A stretch of DNA of 41,649 bases from Desulfosporosinus sp. (GTDB taxonomy: Bacteria > Bacillota > Desulfitobacteriia > Desulfitobacteriales > Desulfitobacteriaceae), in assembly GCA_031292095.1 (NCBI GenBank), contig JARLHU010000122.1, positions 1-41,649 of the forward strand, given 5' to 3'. Within the stretch, counting starts at the first letter, position 1; each line of letters starts with the position of its first letter. The notes below the pieces were generated by a model. It saw only the letters and a program-made list of their open reading frames with translations, was not told the DNA's origin and searched no databases. A program made the translations under genes and the position numbers. This document shows positions 7,490 to 14,566 of this stretch, in pieces.

Positions 7490-8393
7490 GGTGCTCTCCC
7501 TCCTTTACGTTCTTTGTTACGTCACTCAAGGAAGATAAGGACTTTAGTTCATTTTCATCAAGTGCTTGAAGTTGCGCTCGGAGCTTTTCTGGCAGGTGAG
7601 ACACTGCCTGTAAGAATTGACTACCTTGTTTACGTTTCAGGATGTCTTGCAGAGCCAAAACGGTCTCCATATCCCCTTTTAACAATTGAGCGAACACTTC
7701 CTGCATTTCAGGGGGAAGTGTATTAAACGGAACATTTTTTTGTTTTCCTTGCAAGAAGGACCAAGGCCATAGGCCTTTTAACCATCTCCAAAGTAAGATG
7801 AATAAAACTAAAAGCGCCAAAACGTCAGCGATGACGATCGCCCAAGCTAACCAGGGCAATTTGCCGCTGGAATTAAAATCAAGGATATCAAAATTCGGAT
7901 TGGCACTCGGAGGAACCTGAAGGGCTGCTGGGGATGGAGTCACTGTCCCAGACCCTGAGGTAGGCGTATTGCCAGGCGTTGAAGCACTGGGTGCTGCTGC
8001 TGTACCTCCCGCAGGGTTAGAACTTGCTGCAGATCCGCCATATTTAGCAACCCGAGCTGCACTATCCGCTGGGTGACAGGATACACAGGCTTGATCAGGT
8101 TGGGCTAACGGTTTAGCGAGCATCCCGGCGTGAGCTTTTGTCTTATCTGTTTCCGTGGCCACGCCTAGGTGACATGCTTGGCAAAAATCTCCAAAAGCAT
8201 GTTGGGTATGCCAATCTCCCTTTTTAGAAACTGGATCTGCTCCTTGAACTTCGTGACATGTTTTACACGAAGAGGTCGATGCACCACAGGCAGCTTGGGT
8301 AACCTTTGGTGCTGTAAACCAAAAAGACCCCATGAGAACAATACCAAATACACTAACGATTAAGGCTAATAAAGACCATTTTTTATTTTTCAC
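7479..8393 (-). CDS. Membrane-anchored trihaem cytochrome c with cytoplasmic tail
   Basis: The 304-residue protein begins with a signal peptide ending near A-A-C-G (residue 37). Haem motifs CKTCH (43-47), CQACH (71-75) and CVSCH (103-107) follow, with extra His residues (62, 65, 88) as possible distal ligands, reminiscent of the cytochrome c7/c3 fold. A Ser/Thr/Pro/Ala-rich linker runs from about 115 to 165. One transmembrane helix lies at about 178-203, and a charged cytoplasmic domain of about 100 residues follows. Translation starts at GTG 8393, six bases after GAGGAG. It is the first gene of the operon, so it may deliver electrons to the molybdoenzyme or sense redox state. The role of the cytoplasmic tail is unknown. 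Confidence 0.85.
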   Translation of the reverse strand: MKNKKWSLLALIVSVFGIVLMGSFWFTAPKVTQAACGASTSSCKTCHEVQGADPVSKKGDWHTQHAFGDFCQACHLGVATETDKTKAHAGMLAKPLAQPDQACVSCHPADSAARVAKYGGSAASSNPAGGTAAAPSASTPGNTPTSGSGTVTPSPAALQVPPSANPNFDILDFNSSGKLPWLAWAIVIADVLALLVLFILLWRWLKGLWPWSFLQGKQKNVPFNTLPPEMQEVFAQLLKGDMETVLALQDILKRKQGSQFLQAVSHLPEKLRAQLQALDENELKSLSSLSDVTKNVKEGEHHGL

Positions 8394-8523
8394 GTTTGCT
8401 CCTCACCTCACAAATTAATATATTCACTAATATGATCTGGCTTTTAATATCACCTCCAAAGGCCCTCTTAGCTGAAATAGATTTATGTCTTCCTGGAAAG
8501 GTTGATGCGAACATCTTGTTTTG

Positions 8524-8546
8524 TCCCCACCCCAGGGGTATGGGTA
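8524..8546. promoter_or_regulatory. CsoR/CstR-type operator candidate
   Basis: The sequence ACCCCAGGGGT (8529-8539) is a perfect palindrome around one base, flanked by further C and G runs (TCCCC before, ATGGGTAT after). Proteins of the CsoR/FrmR/CstR family bind such C-tract/G-tract inverted repeats. It begins about 16 bases downstream of the predicted transcription start, a position that would block elongation or promoter clearance. The window encodes a suitable regulator at 13561-13839. Confidence 0.5.
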
Positions 8547-8561
8547 TGGTGTACTATCTCT

Positions 8562-8590
8562 AGAATACATCTAAATAAAAGATAGGTCAA
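8562..8590 (-). promoter_or_regulatory. Sigma-A-type promoter of the respiratory operon
   Basis: On the minus strand, TTGACC (8590-8585) and TATTCT (8567-8562) are separated by exactly 17 bases. Transcription would start near 8555, leaving a leader of about 160 nt before the GTG at 8393. No other convincing promoter is seen between here and the first gene, and the following genes overlap or are closely spaced. Confidence 0.6.
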
Positions 8591-8686
8591 TATTTTTCAT
8601 TTCGTAATATTTTCAAACTTCTAAATATTTAAAAAACAAACGCTTAACTCAATCTTTTAGCGACGTAGTGAAGAATTGGCAATAAA

Positions 8687-8713
8687 CTGGCCCTCGCAAA
8701 TAGCGAGGGCCAG
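8687..8713 (-). terminator. Hairpin downstream of merR
   Basis: The arms GGCCCTCGC (8689-8697) and GCGAGGGCC (8703-8711) are perfect, extended by CT/AG, with a 5-nt loop. It lies 77 bases after the merR stop, before the divergent region leading to the respiratory operon promoter. The following minus-strand bases (AGTTTATTG) are only moderately T-rich, so termination strength is uncertain. Bases 8591-8686 hold AT-rich sequence in which I see no gene. Confidence 0.6.
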
Positions 8714-8715
8714 AG

Positions 8716-8812
8716 AGGCACTTTTAAAAAAATAACCAGTCACTATGCCAGTCTGTTTCGCGTCATACTGAGTCGGCATCTTTGACTAGTTATTTTCTTT
8801 CATATTCCTTAT
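8716..8812. mobile_element. MITE copy A (internal deletion, 97 bp)
   Basis: Its left end, starting AGGCAC and continuing AATAACCAGTCA, and its right end, GTTATTTTCTTTCATAT, match the 163-bp copies B and C. The central hairpin (about 65 bp) is missing. The right end overlaps the last codons and the stop of merR, so this copy is both a mobile element remnant and coding sequence. Confidence 0.75.
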
Positions 8813-9254
8813 TAATTTTATCAGCATTGTCCGTGTACGCCTCATAACGACTATTACATTCAGTACAGCCCTTTAACATCTCACAAGAATTGCACATCTC
8901 AGCTTTGTCACTTGCTACGAGACAATAAGTACCTTCAATCTTCCAGCAAGCTTTAGATTCGTTGATTGGAACAAGGCTATTTTGATGAGCACCTCCCTTG
9001 CAATTCTGCTTATACCAACAGAAATACATCGCAGTCAAGTGCTTTACCCCAGCAATGTTCAAGCCCTTTTCATTCATAAGATATTTAATAAACTTGAGTC
9101 TTCTGACGTCATTGCCTGAGTACTTACGTTGATACCCTGTCCGATCAGGGCGTATAAGGTCATTACGTTCCCAGACCCTTAGTGTCTCGGGATGTTCTCC
9201 CAGCAACTCCGCCACGGTGCCAATGGTATACAGTCCTTGATCTTCATCAAACAT
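8790..9254 (-). CDS. MerR-family regulator with Cys-rich C-terminus
   Basis: The N-terminal MerR winged helix is clear: Y-T-I-G-T-V-A-E-L-L-G, then the H-P-E-T-L-R-V-W-E-R recognition region and a wing with R-K-Y-S-G-N-D-V-R-R-L. The C-terminal half has eight or more Cys, including C-W-Y-K-Q-N-C, C-N-S-C and C-T-E-C, which could bind a metal or FeS cluster; no known effector domain is recognised. The start is taken at ATG 9254, eight bases after GGATGG. The longer frame to 9299 reads into MITE copy B and lacks a binding site. The last residues (about K-E-Y-E-R-K) and TAA come from MITE copy A. The gene is therefore bracketed by two copies of the same element. Confidence 0.85.
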   Translation of the reverse strand: MFDEDQGLYTIGTVAELLGEHPETLRVWERNDLIRPDRTGYQRKYSGNDVRRLKFIKYLMNEKGLNIAGVKHLTAMYFCWYKQNCKGGAHQNSLVPINESKACWKIEGTYCLVASDKAEMCNSCEMLKGCTECNSRYEAYTDNADKINKEYERK

Positions 9255-9287
9255 TGTTTTATCCATCCAAACTATTATTACAAGTTT

Positions 9288-9450
9288 AGGCACATTCAAG
9301 CAAATAACCAGTCAGTATGCCAGTCTATTTCGTGTCATACTGCGTCGGTATGATTACCTAATAGCCCCACTATGAGGTAATCATACCTCCTTGTCTGACG
9401 CAAAATATCCAAGGCATCTTTGACTGGTTATTTTCTTTCATATGCCTTAA
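9288..9450. mobile_element. MITE copy B (163 bp, complete)
   Basis: The element has imperfect terminal inverted repeats: the left end reads AGGCACATTCAAGCAAATAA and the right end, in reverse complement, reads TTAAGGCATATGAAAGAAAA, both continuing into ACCAGTCA. The centre has a perfect 12-bp inverted repeat, GTATGATTACCT (9348-9359) and AGGTAATCATAC (9375-9386), around a 15-nt loop. TTA-like bases flank both ends. There is no coding capacity. It has the same length as copy C. It lies just upstream of merR and may affect its expression. Confidence 0.85.
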
Positions 9451-9570
9451 ATCTGCATCACACAAATTCTTCCTTGACCTTCTTCTAACTTGTTAGTTAA
9501 TTATATATTATTAGTTAATAAGTTACAATTGTATTATTGATGTTATTTTCAACTTGGTGAGTAAAATAAA

Positions 9571-9613
9571 GTAAGACCAGGAATATATGCTAAAGAGCAT
9601 CCCCTGGCCTTAC
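9571..9613 (-). terminator. Terminator of the mrp gene
   Basis: A two-part hairpin lies ten bases after the mrp stop. The outer arms GTAAG-CCAGG and CCTGG-CTTAC surround an inner ATGCT/AGCAT stem. It is followed on the minus strand by TTTATTTTAC. The stretch 9451-9570 is very AT-rich and I see no gene in it. Confidence 0.7.
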
Positions 9614-9622
9614 TCGGTTTAA

Positions 9623-10483
9623 TTAGGCTGGCTTATTTTTGCCAATGTTTGTTCTAATCTGTTCAGCTAAACGTTTCGCAACTTGATCAAAAGCAGGGGA
9701 TTGATAATCTTCAACTTTACCAGCATCTGATAATTCAGCTAGCAGGGGGTCAATCGGTAGTTCCCCCAAGAAAGGAATTGAATTACGCTTTGCTTCCGCT
9801 TCGCCTTGAGGTTTTCCGAAAACTTCAATTCTTTTTTCACAGCCAGGACACTGCACATAAGCCATATTTTCGATCAACCCATAAATCGGTGGCTCATAGT
9901 GTCGAGTCATTTTAATCGCTTTGCGCACAACCATATTGGCTAAGGACTGCGGACCTGTCACCATAACGACTCCATTAACAGGCAAGGATTGGAATACCGT
10001 TATCGCTACATCCCCCGTTCCAGGTGGCAAGTCAATTAACAGATAATCCAAATCGCCCCAAATTACATCCGTATAAAACTGATTGACGATTTGCGTAATC
10101 AGTGGTCCACGCAAAATTACCGGATCATCTTCGGTTTCTATCATAAGATTTAAGGACATTATTTTTATCCCATCCCGGCTTTTGGAAGCCAGAATTCCAG
10201 CTTGACTGACACCCGCTCTTCCAGTCAATCCGAAGATTCTAGGAATACTTGGACCTGTAATGTCAGCGTCTAAAATTCCCACTTTATACCCCTGGCGCAT
10301 GAGGCTTACAGCTAACATGCTGGTTACAGAGGATTTACCGACTCCTCCTTTACCGCTCATGACAGCAATTATTTTGTCAATATGGCTTGCTTTTTGAGCA
10401 TCCGTCAATTTGGGCTCACTAGAACAGCTTTCAGGGGTACATGTTCCTGTTGCTGCAGAACAACTACTACACGACTCGCTCAC
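9623..10483 (-). CDS. Mrp/NBP35-family ATP-binding iron-sulfur carrier
   Basis: The 286-residue P-loop protein has the deviant Walker A G-K-G-G-V-G-K-S-S, a D-A-D-I-T-G-P switch region and L-L-I-D-L-P-P-G-T-G-D, all typical of the Mrp/ApbC scaffold. The N-terminus is Cys-rich (C-S-S-C-S and further Cys), as in NBP35-type members, and a C-terminal C-P-G-C pair is present; both may bind an FeS cluster. GTG 10483 is chosen as start because GGGAGG lies seven bases upstream. The family loads [4Fe-4S] clusters onto target proteins. It lies downstream of NifX-like and DUF134 genes on the same strand, a common trio in anaerobes, and could serve the FeS-rich complexes in this window. Confidence 0.92.
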   Translation of the reverse strand: MSESCSSCSAATGTCTPESCSSEPKLTDAQKASHIDKIIAVMSGKGGVGKSSVTSMLAVSLMRQGYKVGILDADITGPSIPRIFGLTGRAGVSQAGILASKSRDGIKIMSLNLMIETEDDPVILRGPLITQIVNQFYTDVIWGDLDYLLIDLPPGTGDVAITVFQSLPVNGVVMVTGPQSLANMVVRKAIKMTRHYEPPIYGLIENMAYVQCPGCEKRIEVFGKPQGEAEAKRNSIPFLGELPIDPLLAELSDAGKVEDYQSPAFDQVAKRLAEQIRTNIGKNKPA

Positions 10484-10590
10484 GGTACTGCCTCCCTTTC
10501 TAAACACCTTTATTCCCAACTAGGATAATAACCAAAATTTATGTTACTCTCCTGATTCTTGTTTGTCAAGTTTGTCCCTTTTAGGGCTAC

Positions 10591-10953
10591 TTAATGTTGA
10601 TGGTCATGGTCATGTTCTTGACAAACAGACCCGGTACTTACAAGTTTTCCCTGGGCATACGCTTGGGCCACATCAGCGATATTTCCTGAAGCCCCAGTCA
10701 CCACGGAAAGCCCAACCGCATTGAGACCATTGATCATGCCTCCGCCGATACCGCCACAGACGAGCACATCTACCCCATTGTTCTTGAACATGTTCGCCAA
10801 ACCTTCATGCTGATGCTGAAGACCTGTGGCACTTAATAAGGTCACTTTACTCACTTTAGAACCTTCAATTTCAAATATAGTGAATCCAGCAGCCCGTCCA
10901 AAATGGGCATCTACGTCCTCACCGTTAGTAGGAATTGCAATCTTTTTTGACAT
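10591..10953 (-). CDS. NifX/NifB-C-terminal-like (dinitrogenase FeMo-cofactor domain) protein
   Basis: The 120-residue protein matches the NifX/VnfX/NafY-type cofactor-binding fold: an N-terminal I-A-I-P-T-N-G-E-D-V-D-A-H-F-G-R-A, a central G-G-I-G-G-G and a C-terminal A-Y-A-Q-G segment. It ends in a His/Asp tail (H-D-H-D-H-Q-H), which suggests metal binding. A TTGGAGGG site precedes ATG 10953. Such stand-alone proteins are found next to Mrp and DUF134 genes in many anaerobes, and their ligand is not established. There is no nitrogenase gene nearby, so a general metal or FeS cofactor carrier role is inferred. Confidence 0.88.
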   Translation of the reverse strand: MSKKIAIPTNGEDVDAHFGRAAGFTIFEIEGSKVSKVTLLSATGLQHQHEGLANMFKNNGVDVLVCGGIGGGMINGLNAVGLSVVTGASGNIADVAQAYAQGKLVSTGSVCQEHDHDHQH

Positions 10954-11026
10954 AATGAACCCTCCAATTTAATTTATATTTATAGCTTTAGTGATCTCCG
11001 TTGATCATTACCTGACCCGTTGTTGT

Positions 11027-11515
11027 CTAAGAGTTTCCTCCGCAGCAACCACTATGCCCTTGTTCCCCACGATGACCACCACTGCAGGTATGCTTAGTAC
11101 CGTTGTCTAGTTTCATTTTCTTCAAGTTTCCACATTTAGGACAGGTTATTTCATATCCGTGTTTACCGCCTGCCGTACATGGTTCAGCTTCCCAAACTTG
11201 TCCGCAATCAACACACTGAAACACCCTATTTTTTATCACATAGTTACCACCTCGTATAATAATAGGCCGTCCTTCAACTAAAGCCGTGGCAATTTTCGAC
11301 CTAGCTGCTCCTAAAATTCGCTGAAACGTTGCTCTAGAAACTCCCATGGAAGCTGCACACTCAACTTGATCTAGACCCACTTTGTCTTTAAGACGGATCG
11401 CCTCTAATTCCTCAAGTTGAATTAATACTTCAGGCCAGCGTGACTGTCCCTGTGGAATAAACGTCTGGCAGACTATTGTCTCATCGATTAGGCCACAACA
11501 ACGCCGCCTTGACAT
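11027..11515 (-). CDS. DUF134-family DNA-binding protein with zinc ribbon tail
   Basis: The 162-residue protein begins S-R-R-R-C-C-G and contains the sigma-like helix-turn-helix of DUF134 (L-E-A-I-R-L-K-D then G-L-D-Q-V-E-C-A-A-S-M-G-V-S-R-A-T-F-Q-R). A Cys-rich C-terminal part follows, with C-V-D-C-G and C-P-K-C-G and a terminal Gly/His/Cys-rich tail (G-C-C-G-G). The start at 11515 follows AAAGGAG by seven bases; the frame extends further upstream but without a binding site. It lies upstream of the NifX-like and Mrp genes and is inferred to regulate or assist them. The extended zinc ribbon is longer than in the minimal family (about 100 residues). Confidence 0.85.
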   Translation of the reverse strand: MSRRRCCGLIDETIVCQTFIPQGQSRWPEVLIQLEELEAIRLKDKVGLDQVECAASMGVSRATFQRILGAARSKIATALVEGRPIIIRGGNYVIKNRVFQCVDCGQVWEAEPCTAGGKHGYEITCPKCGNLKKMKLDNGTKHTCSGGHRGEQGHSGCCGGNS

Positions 11516-11694
11516 CGTACCAGCTCCTTTTGAGCATATGCTCAATTTAAGTATACCCAACCTTGCCCAATAAATCAAGTTAACCAGGCCAAATATATCC
11601 AACCCAGTTTCCATGTGAACCTTTGAAATTAAGTCCTCTGCGATATTATTAGCCTGCCTACAAATTTTTATCAGTTAACCCTTAAAGAAAACGT

Positions 11695-11735
11695 AAGTAT
11701 AAGCCCTATCCACCAACTGGATAGGGCTTATACTT
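11695..11735 (-). terminator. Terminator of the marR-DUF1638 operon
   Basis: A perfect 18-bp stem, AAGTATAAGCCCTATCCA (11695-11712) with its complement (11718-11735), has a 5-nt loop. It starts seven bases past the DUF1638 stop and could act in both directions. Confidence 0.85.
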
Positions 11736-11741
11736 TCAATC

Positions 11742-12395
11742 TTACGGTCTGTCTTCTTCAGCCATCGCACTAATTAAAACGCGCTTTAGTCGTTCCAATC
11801 CAACTACACGGGCTTCCAAGGGTATAGAGGCCCAATCAGAAAAGTCTAAGATTTCATCGACATGCTCCATGGCATAATCATCAAAGAAGCCTATCGGATC
11901 AAGCATGATTCCTCCTCCGGTAAACTGCGGAAAGTACTCGTTCGCATTTGCCTTATCCCAGCCTTTAAAGACCATATCGCGGTATTTAAGCCAACCTGGC
12001 GTACAAAACCAAACTTTTTCTCCTTCGGCCAAGCTCTCTCTTTCGTCCGCAGTGGCCAGCATGTCTAAGCAGTTTTCCACCTCTGTTCGAGCGATATAGT
12101 ACCCCTCTTCTCGCAATTCTTCAATGACTGTATCGATGGTTCGATATGGATCGCGCATGTTGATGTAACAATACTTGCCTCCATAAACCACAATAATTTT
12201 TTTGGCGCTTTTCTTTGCTATTTTCAATTGGTTCTGTAATTGATTTTCTAAATCGTCGGGAACCTGATGAAGTCCCGGGGCAGTGTAAAGTGCTTGCACA
12301 TCTAGGAAACCGGTTTCTTTTAGATAATTTAATTCTGGTATCATCGTTCCGCAAGCCACAATGGCGTAGTCACGAAATGATATGCTATTCGCCAA
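11742..12395 (-). CDS. DUF1638-like protein
   Basis: The 217-residue soluble protein has an N-terminal A-I-V-A-C-G-T and a mid-protein V-V-Y-G-G-K-Y-C motif, and Cys residues at further conserved-looking places. This layout resembles DUF1638 proteins, often found beside methyltransferase/corrinoid genes in anaerobes; their function is not known. Translation begins at a TTG six bases after AAAGGAGGG. It lies 17 bases after the small zinc-ribbon protein and is the last gene of the operon headed by the MarR regulator. The family match is from memory of motif layout and is moderate. Confidence 0.6.
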   Translation of the reverse strand: MANSISFRDYAIVACGTMIPELNYLKETGFLDVQALYTAPGLHQVPDDLENQLQNQLKIAKKSAKKIIVVYGGKYCYINMRDPYRTIDTVIEELREEGYYIARTEVENCLDMLATADERESLAEGEKVWFCTPGWLKYRDMVFKGWDKANANEYFPQFTGGGIMLDPIGFFDDYAMEHVDEILDFSDWASIPLEARVVGLERLKRVLISAMAEEDRP

Positions 12396-12411
12396 CTGAG
12401 TCCCTCCTTTA

Positions 12412-12777
12412 TTAAAAGCACACTAAGTAAATCTCGTTTCCCTCTTTTTGGCCTTTCACCAACTCACAGTGGCGTAGGGTGGCAAATTGGTTGTCTAATT
12501 CCCAGGCGGGCAGTTTAAAATGATCCGTCAATTCCTGCTTAGTAGCCTTACCATGATCTTTGATATAATTGTAAATGTCCTTTTGTAACGCAGTAAGGCC
12601 TTCAGTTCCTGAAAGTCCTAACGCATCCCTATGGGTTTTTGCGGAGAACACTGCTGCTACATCGCAGGTTTTTGGGGGTTGCATCGCACCTATATAACAA
12701 TCCTCACAAAGCGTTTTGCCCCTATGGTTATAACTTTCACCTTCGGGAATAAGTCCTTGACATCTTTCGCAATTCAT
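12412..12777 (-). CDS. Zinc-ribbon/winged-helix small protein
   Basis: The 121-residue protein has an N-terminal zinc knuckle, C-E-R-C and C-E-D-C at residues 3-6 and 24-27, resembling a LIM-like half finger. The C-terminal part (residues 61-121) reads like a winged helix-turn-helix: L-Q-K-D-I-Y-N-Y-I-K-D-H-G-K-A-T-K-Q-E-L then L-D-N-Q-F-A-T-L-R-H. ATG 12777 follows AAGGAGG by seven bases. It lies between marR and the DUF1638 gene. It is likely a DNA-binding partner or regulator, but its target is unknown. Confidence 0.75.
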   Translation of the reverse strand: MNCERCQGLIPEGESYNHRGKTLCEDCYIGAMQPPKTCDVAAVFSAKTHRDALGLSGTEGLTALQKDIYNYIKDHGKATKQELTDHFKLPAWELDNQFATLRHCELVKGQKEGNEIYLVCF

Positions 12778-12838
12778 ATGCCAGCCTCCTTCAAAGTATT
12801 TTTGACTTTAGGAATTCGCCGAGTCAGTCGGGCTAAGG

Positions 12839-13312
12839 TTAAATTGAGTTCAATCCCTTGTTAAGTTTTCTTAGCAGTGAAATTAATACTTCCTTTTCAT
12901 GAATCTCGAGAGTGGACATGACTTTTTGCACGTAACTGTTGTGTACGGGAAGGAAGGATTGAATCAATGCACAGGCCCGGTTAGTGAGGCAGACTCGAAA
13001 TACTCTTTTATCGGAGGGGTCATTCCTGCGAACCACTAGGTCTTCTTTTTCCAATCGCCCTATTAGACCGGTGATGTTGGCTCTGGAAACCAGCATCTTA
13101 TTACCTAGTTCTGACTGGATGAGTCCTCGATCGCCTGTCATATACAGATGAATTAAGGCGTTGAACTTTGGCCAGGAAAGCCCATACCGGGAAAAGTGCA
13201 CTTCAAAGACATCCTCCAGAGTATTATGGAGCAGTGTCAGTTCATATGACACTTGATTTGCAAGGTAACCGTCTGGCAAGCCTCGACTTTCTTTAATCTT
13301 CCCAACCCCCAA
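12839..13312 (-). CDS. MarR-family transcriptional regulator
   Basis: The 157-residue frame has the MarR fold: an N-terminal helix, then L-S-W-P-K-F-N-A-L-I-H-L, G-L-I-Q-S-E-L-G-N-K-M-L-V-S-R-A-N-I-T-G-L-I-G-R-L-E-K and the wing D-P-S-D-K-R. It heads a minus-strand operon with the zinc-ribbon and DUF1638 genes, about 60 bases apart. The furthest start, TTG 13312, lies inside a perfect 36-bp palindrome and has no good ribosome binding site. A GGGGGTTGGG run just after it may serve a later, non-ATG start, so the N-terminus is uncertain by about 10 residues. Autorepression through the palindrome is inferred. Confidence 0.88.
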   Translation of the reverse strand: MGVGKIKESRGLPDGYLANQVSYELTLLHNTLEDVFEVHFSRYGLSWPKFNALIHLYMTGDRGLIQSELGNKMLVSRANITGLIGRLEKEDLVVRRNDPSDKRVFRVCLTNRACALIQSFLPVHNSYVQKVMSTLEIHEKEVLISLLRKLNKGLNSI

Positions 13313-13344
13313 TTATATTGTTAATATATTAACAATATAATTGG
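13309..13344. promoter_or_regulatory. 36-bp perfect palindrome, MarR operator candidate
   Basis: The half site CCAATTATATTGTTAATA (13309-13326) is followed directly by its exact reverse complement (13327-13344), with no loop. MarR proteins bind AT-rich palindromes overlapping their own promoter, and TTGTTAATATATTAACAA forms a typical core. It overlaps the first possible marR start codon. Confidence 0.7.
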
Positions 13345-13364
13345 ATTAACAGATAAAGTCAAGA

Positions 13365-13393
13365 GGAAGCGGAGGGACGGTTCTCTTGCTTCC
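13365..13393. repeat. REP-like hairpin with GGGACGGTTCT core, variant arms
   Basis: The arms GGAAGC and GCTTCC enclose GGAGGGACGGTTCTCTT. The core is the same as in the repeats at 33744, 33793, 36049, 37310 and 38660, while the arm sequence differs. Confidence 0.65.
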
Positions 13394-13421
13394 ATGGAAG
13401 GGTTCATTCTTGGATATTATA

Positions 13422-13455
13422 TTAGTAGGGGCACGATGCATCGTGCCCCTACTAA
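13422..13455. repeat. 34-bp perfect palindrome
   Basis: TTAGTAGGGGCACGATG (13422-13438) is followed by its exact complement (13439-13455). It is GC-rich in the centre and has no spacer. It lies between convergent/tandem regulator genes and could be a terminator-like or REP-type element. The rest of 13345-13560 holds no gene that I can see. Confidence 0.7.
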
Positions 13456-13560
13456 TCACATAACGAAAATATTTGTCTTTTATGCTTCTATACGTGCAAT
13501 TCCGCAAACATAGGGATACCCCGAAAACTTATACTTTCTGATACGTTAAAGAAAACCTAT

Positions 13561-13839
13561 TTATTGATTGAGTTTCATAAGTGTATCGATCGCTCTATTC
13601 AGTACCTCCTGGCGATCCTCCCCTTGGTCTATCGCCTCGATTAAACAGACATTTGCATAACGTTGCGCAATAATTACCGATACTTTATGTACGGCAGAGC
13701 GTATCGCGACCAGCTGCAGGAGGATTTCTTCACACTCCTTCTCTTCTTCGATCATGCGTTCAACCCCTGCAATATGGCCACGCACCGTTTTAAGCCGGGT
13801 CAAAATCTTTTTTGTTTCAGCCGGGTCCACATCTTTCAC
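13561..13839 (-). CDS. CsoR/FrmR-family repressor, CstR-like (persulfide-sensor pattern)
   Basis: The 92-residue all-helical protein belongs to the DUF156 family (R-L-K-T-V-R-G-H-I-A-G-V-E-R-M). Cys36 and Cys65 are 29 residues apart, as in CsoR and CstR. The copper ligand His61 of CsoR is replaced here by Tyr61 (Y-A-N-V-C). His51 is not at a known ligand position. Two Cys without the His is the pattern of CstR, which senses sulfane sulfur by forming di- or polysulfide links. A sulfur role fits the respiratory operon in this window, whose promoter region has a C-tract/G-tract operator. There is no rhodanese or copper ATPase gene beside it. The assignment to CstR rather than another metal sensor is inference. 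Confidence 0.8.
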   Translation of the reverse strand: MKDVDPAETKKILTRLKTVRGHIAGVERMIEEEKECEEILLQLVAIRSAVHKVSVIIAQRYANVCLIEAIDQGEDRQEVLNRAIDTLMKLNQ

Positions 13840-13947
13840 AAAGGCTCTCTCCTATCTCATCATGATTAAACCCATCCCTAATGTCCAAAGGAAGGCCCTC
13901 TCATATCACCCAAATACGCTTAACCACTGACGTTCCAACCGGACAAA

Positions 13948-14529
13948 TTATTTACCATAAAGTGTAATGTATTTTTGATAACTTTTCAAGACGCGATCCA
14001 CATAATCCCGTGTCTCCTTAAACGGAATATCCTGTTGCCGTATATTCTTCGGATCAATCTGACCGGTTTTGATCCATTCTTGTACATGTCCTCTTCCACC
14101 ATTGTAAGCGGCAATCACTAACGTCGTATTATTGGCAAAAACTTTTTGCAGACTAGCCAAATACCATGTTCCGTATTGAATATTCTTTTCTGGACTGAGT
14201 AAATCATTGTCACTAAATGTTTTGTCCCCAATACTTTCAGAAATTGATTGTGCCGTACTAGGCATCAGTTGCATTAACCCTTTCGCACCTTTATGTGATT
14301 CCGATTGAGGAAGAAACTTACTTTCTTCCCGGATTACGGCAACAACGAGCAAAGGATCGACTCCGTACTGTACAGCATATTTTTCTATGATGTCACGATG
14401 CGGATACGGATAAATGATCTTCTCCAAGACGGGAATTTGCAATAGACAATAAGCCGTTAGGATGGCCAGTAAAATGAATAGAATAGTTTTTCGAGTGATC
14501 GTCCAACGTTTCAATTTCTTTTTATCCAT
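13948..14529 (-). CDS. Lytic transglycosylase (SLT domain), membrane-anchored
   Basis: The 193-residue protein has an N-terminal basic region and a signal anchor (about residues 14-32), and then a soluble-lytic-transglycosylase-like domain. The catalytic Glu is in V-I-R-E-E-S-K-F (Glu69). The supporting motifs G-L-M-Q-L-M-P-S-T-A and A-A-Y-N-G-G are present. It cleaves the MurNAc-GlcNAc bond of peptidoglycan outside the membrane. It resembles YjbJ/CwlQ-type small enzymes in Firmicutes. ATG 14529 follows GAGGAGATGG. It lies in tandem after coaE but is separated from it by MITE copy C, so co-transcription is doubtful. Confidence 0.92.
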   Translation of the reverse strand: MDKKKLKRWTITRKTILFILLAILTAYCLLQIPVLEKIIYPYPHRDIIEKYAVQYGVDPLLVVAVIREESKFLPQSESHKGAKGLMQLMPSTAQSISESIGDKTFSDNDLLSPEKNIQYGTWYLASLQKVFANNTTLVIAAYNGGRGHVQEWIKTGQIDPKNIRQQDIPFKETRDYVDRVLKSYQKYITLYGK

Positions 14530-14566
14530 CCCATCTCCTCTTCTCGATATGGCTTGATACTACTTT

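Noticed and set aside
8394..8561. Riboswitch in the operon leader
   Set aside because: No conserved riboswitch core was recognised; only the operator palindrome stands out.
13561..13839. Copper-sensing CsoR
   Set aside because: The His ligand position is Tyr61 and no copper exporter is near, so a CstR-like reading fits better.
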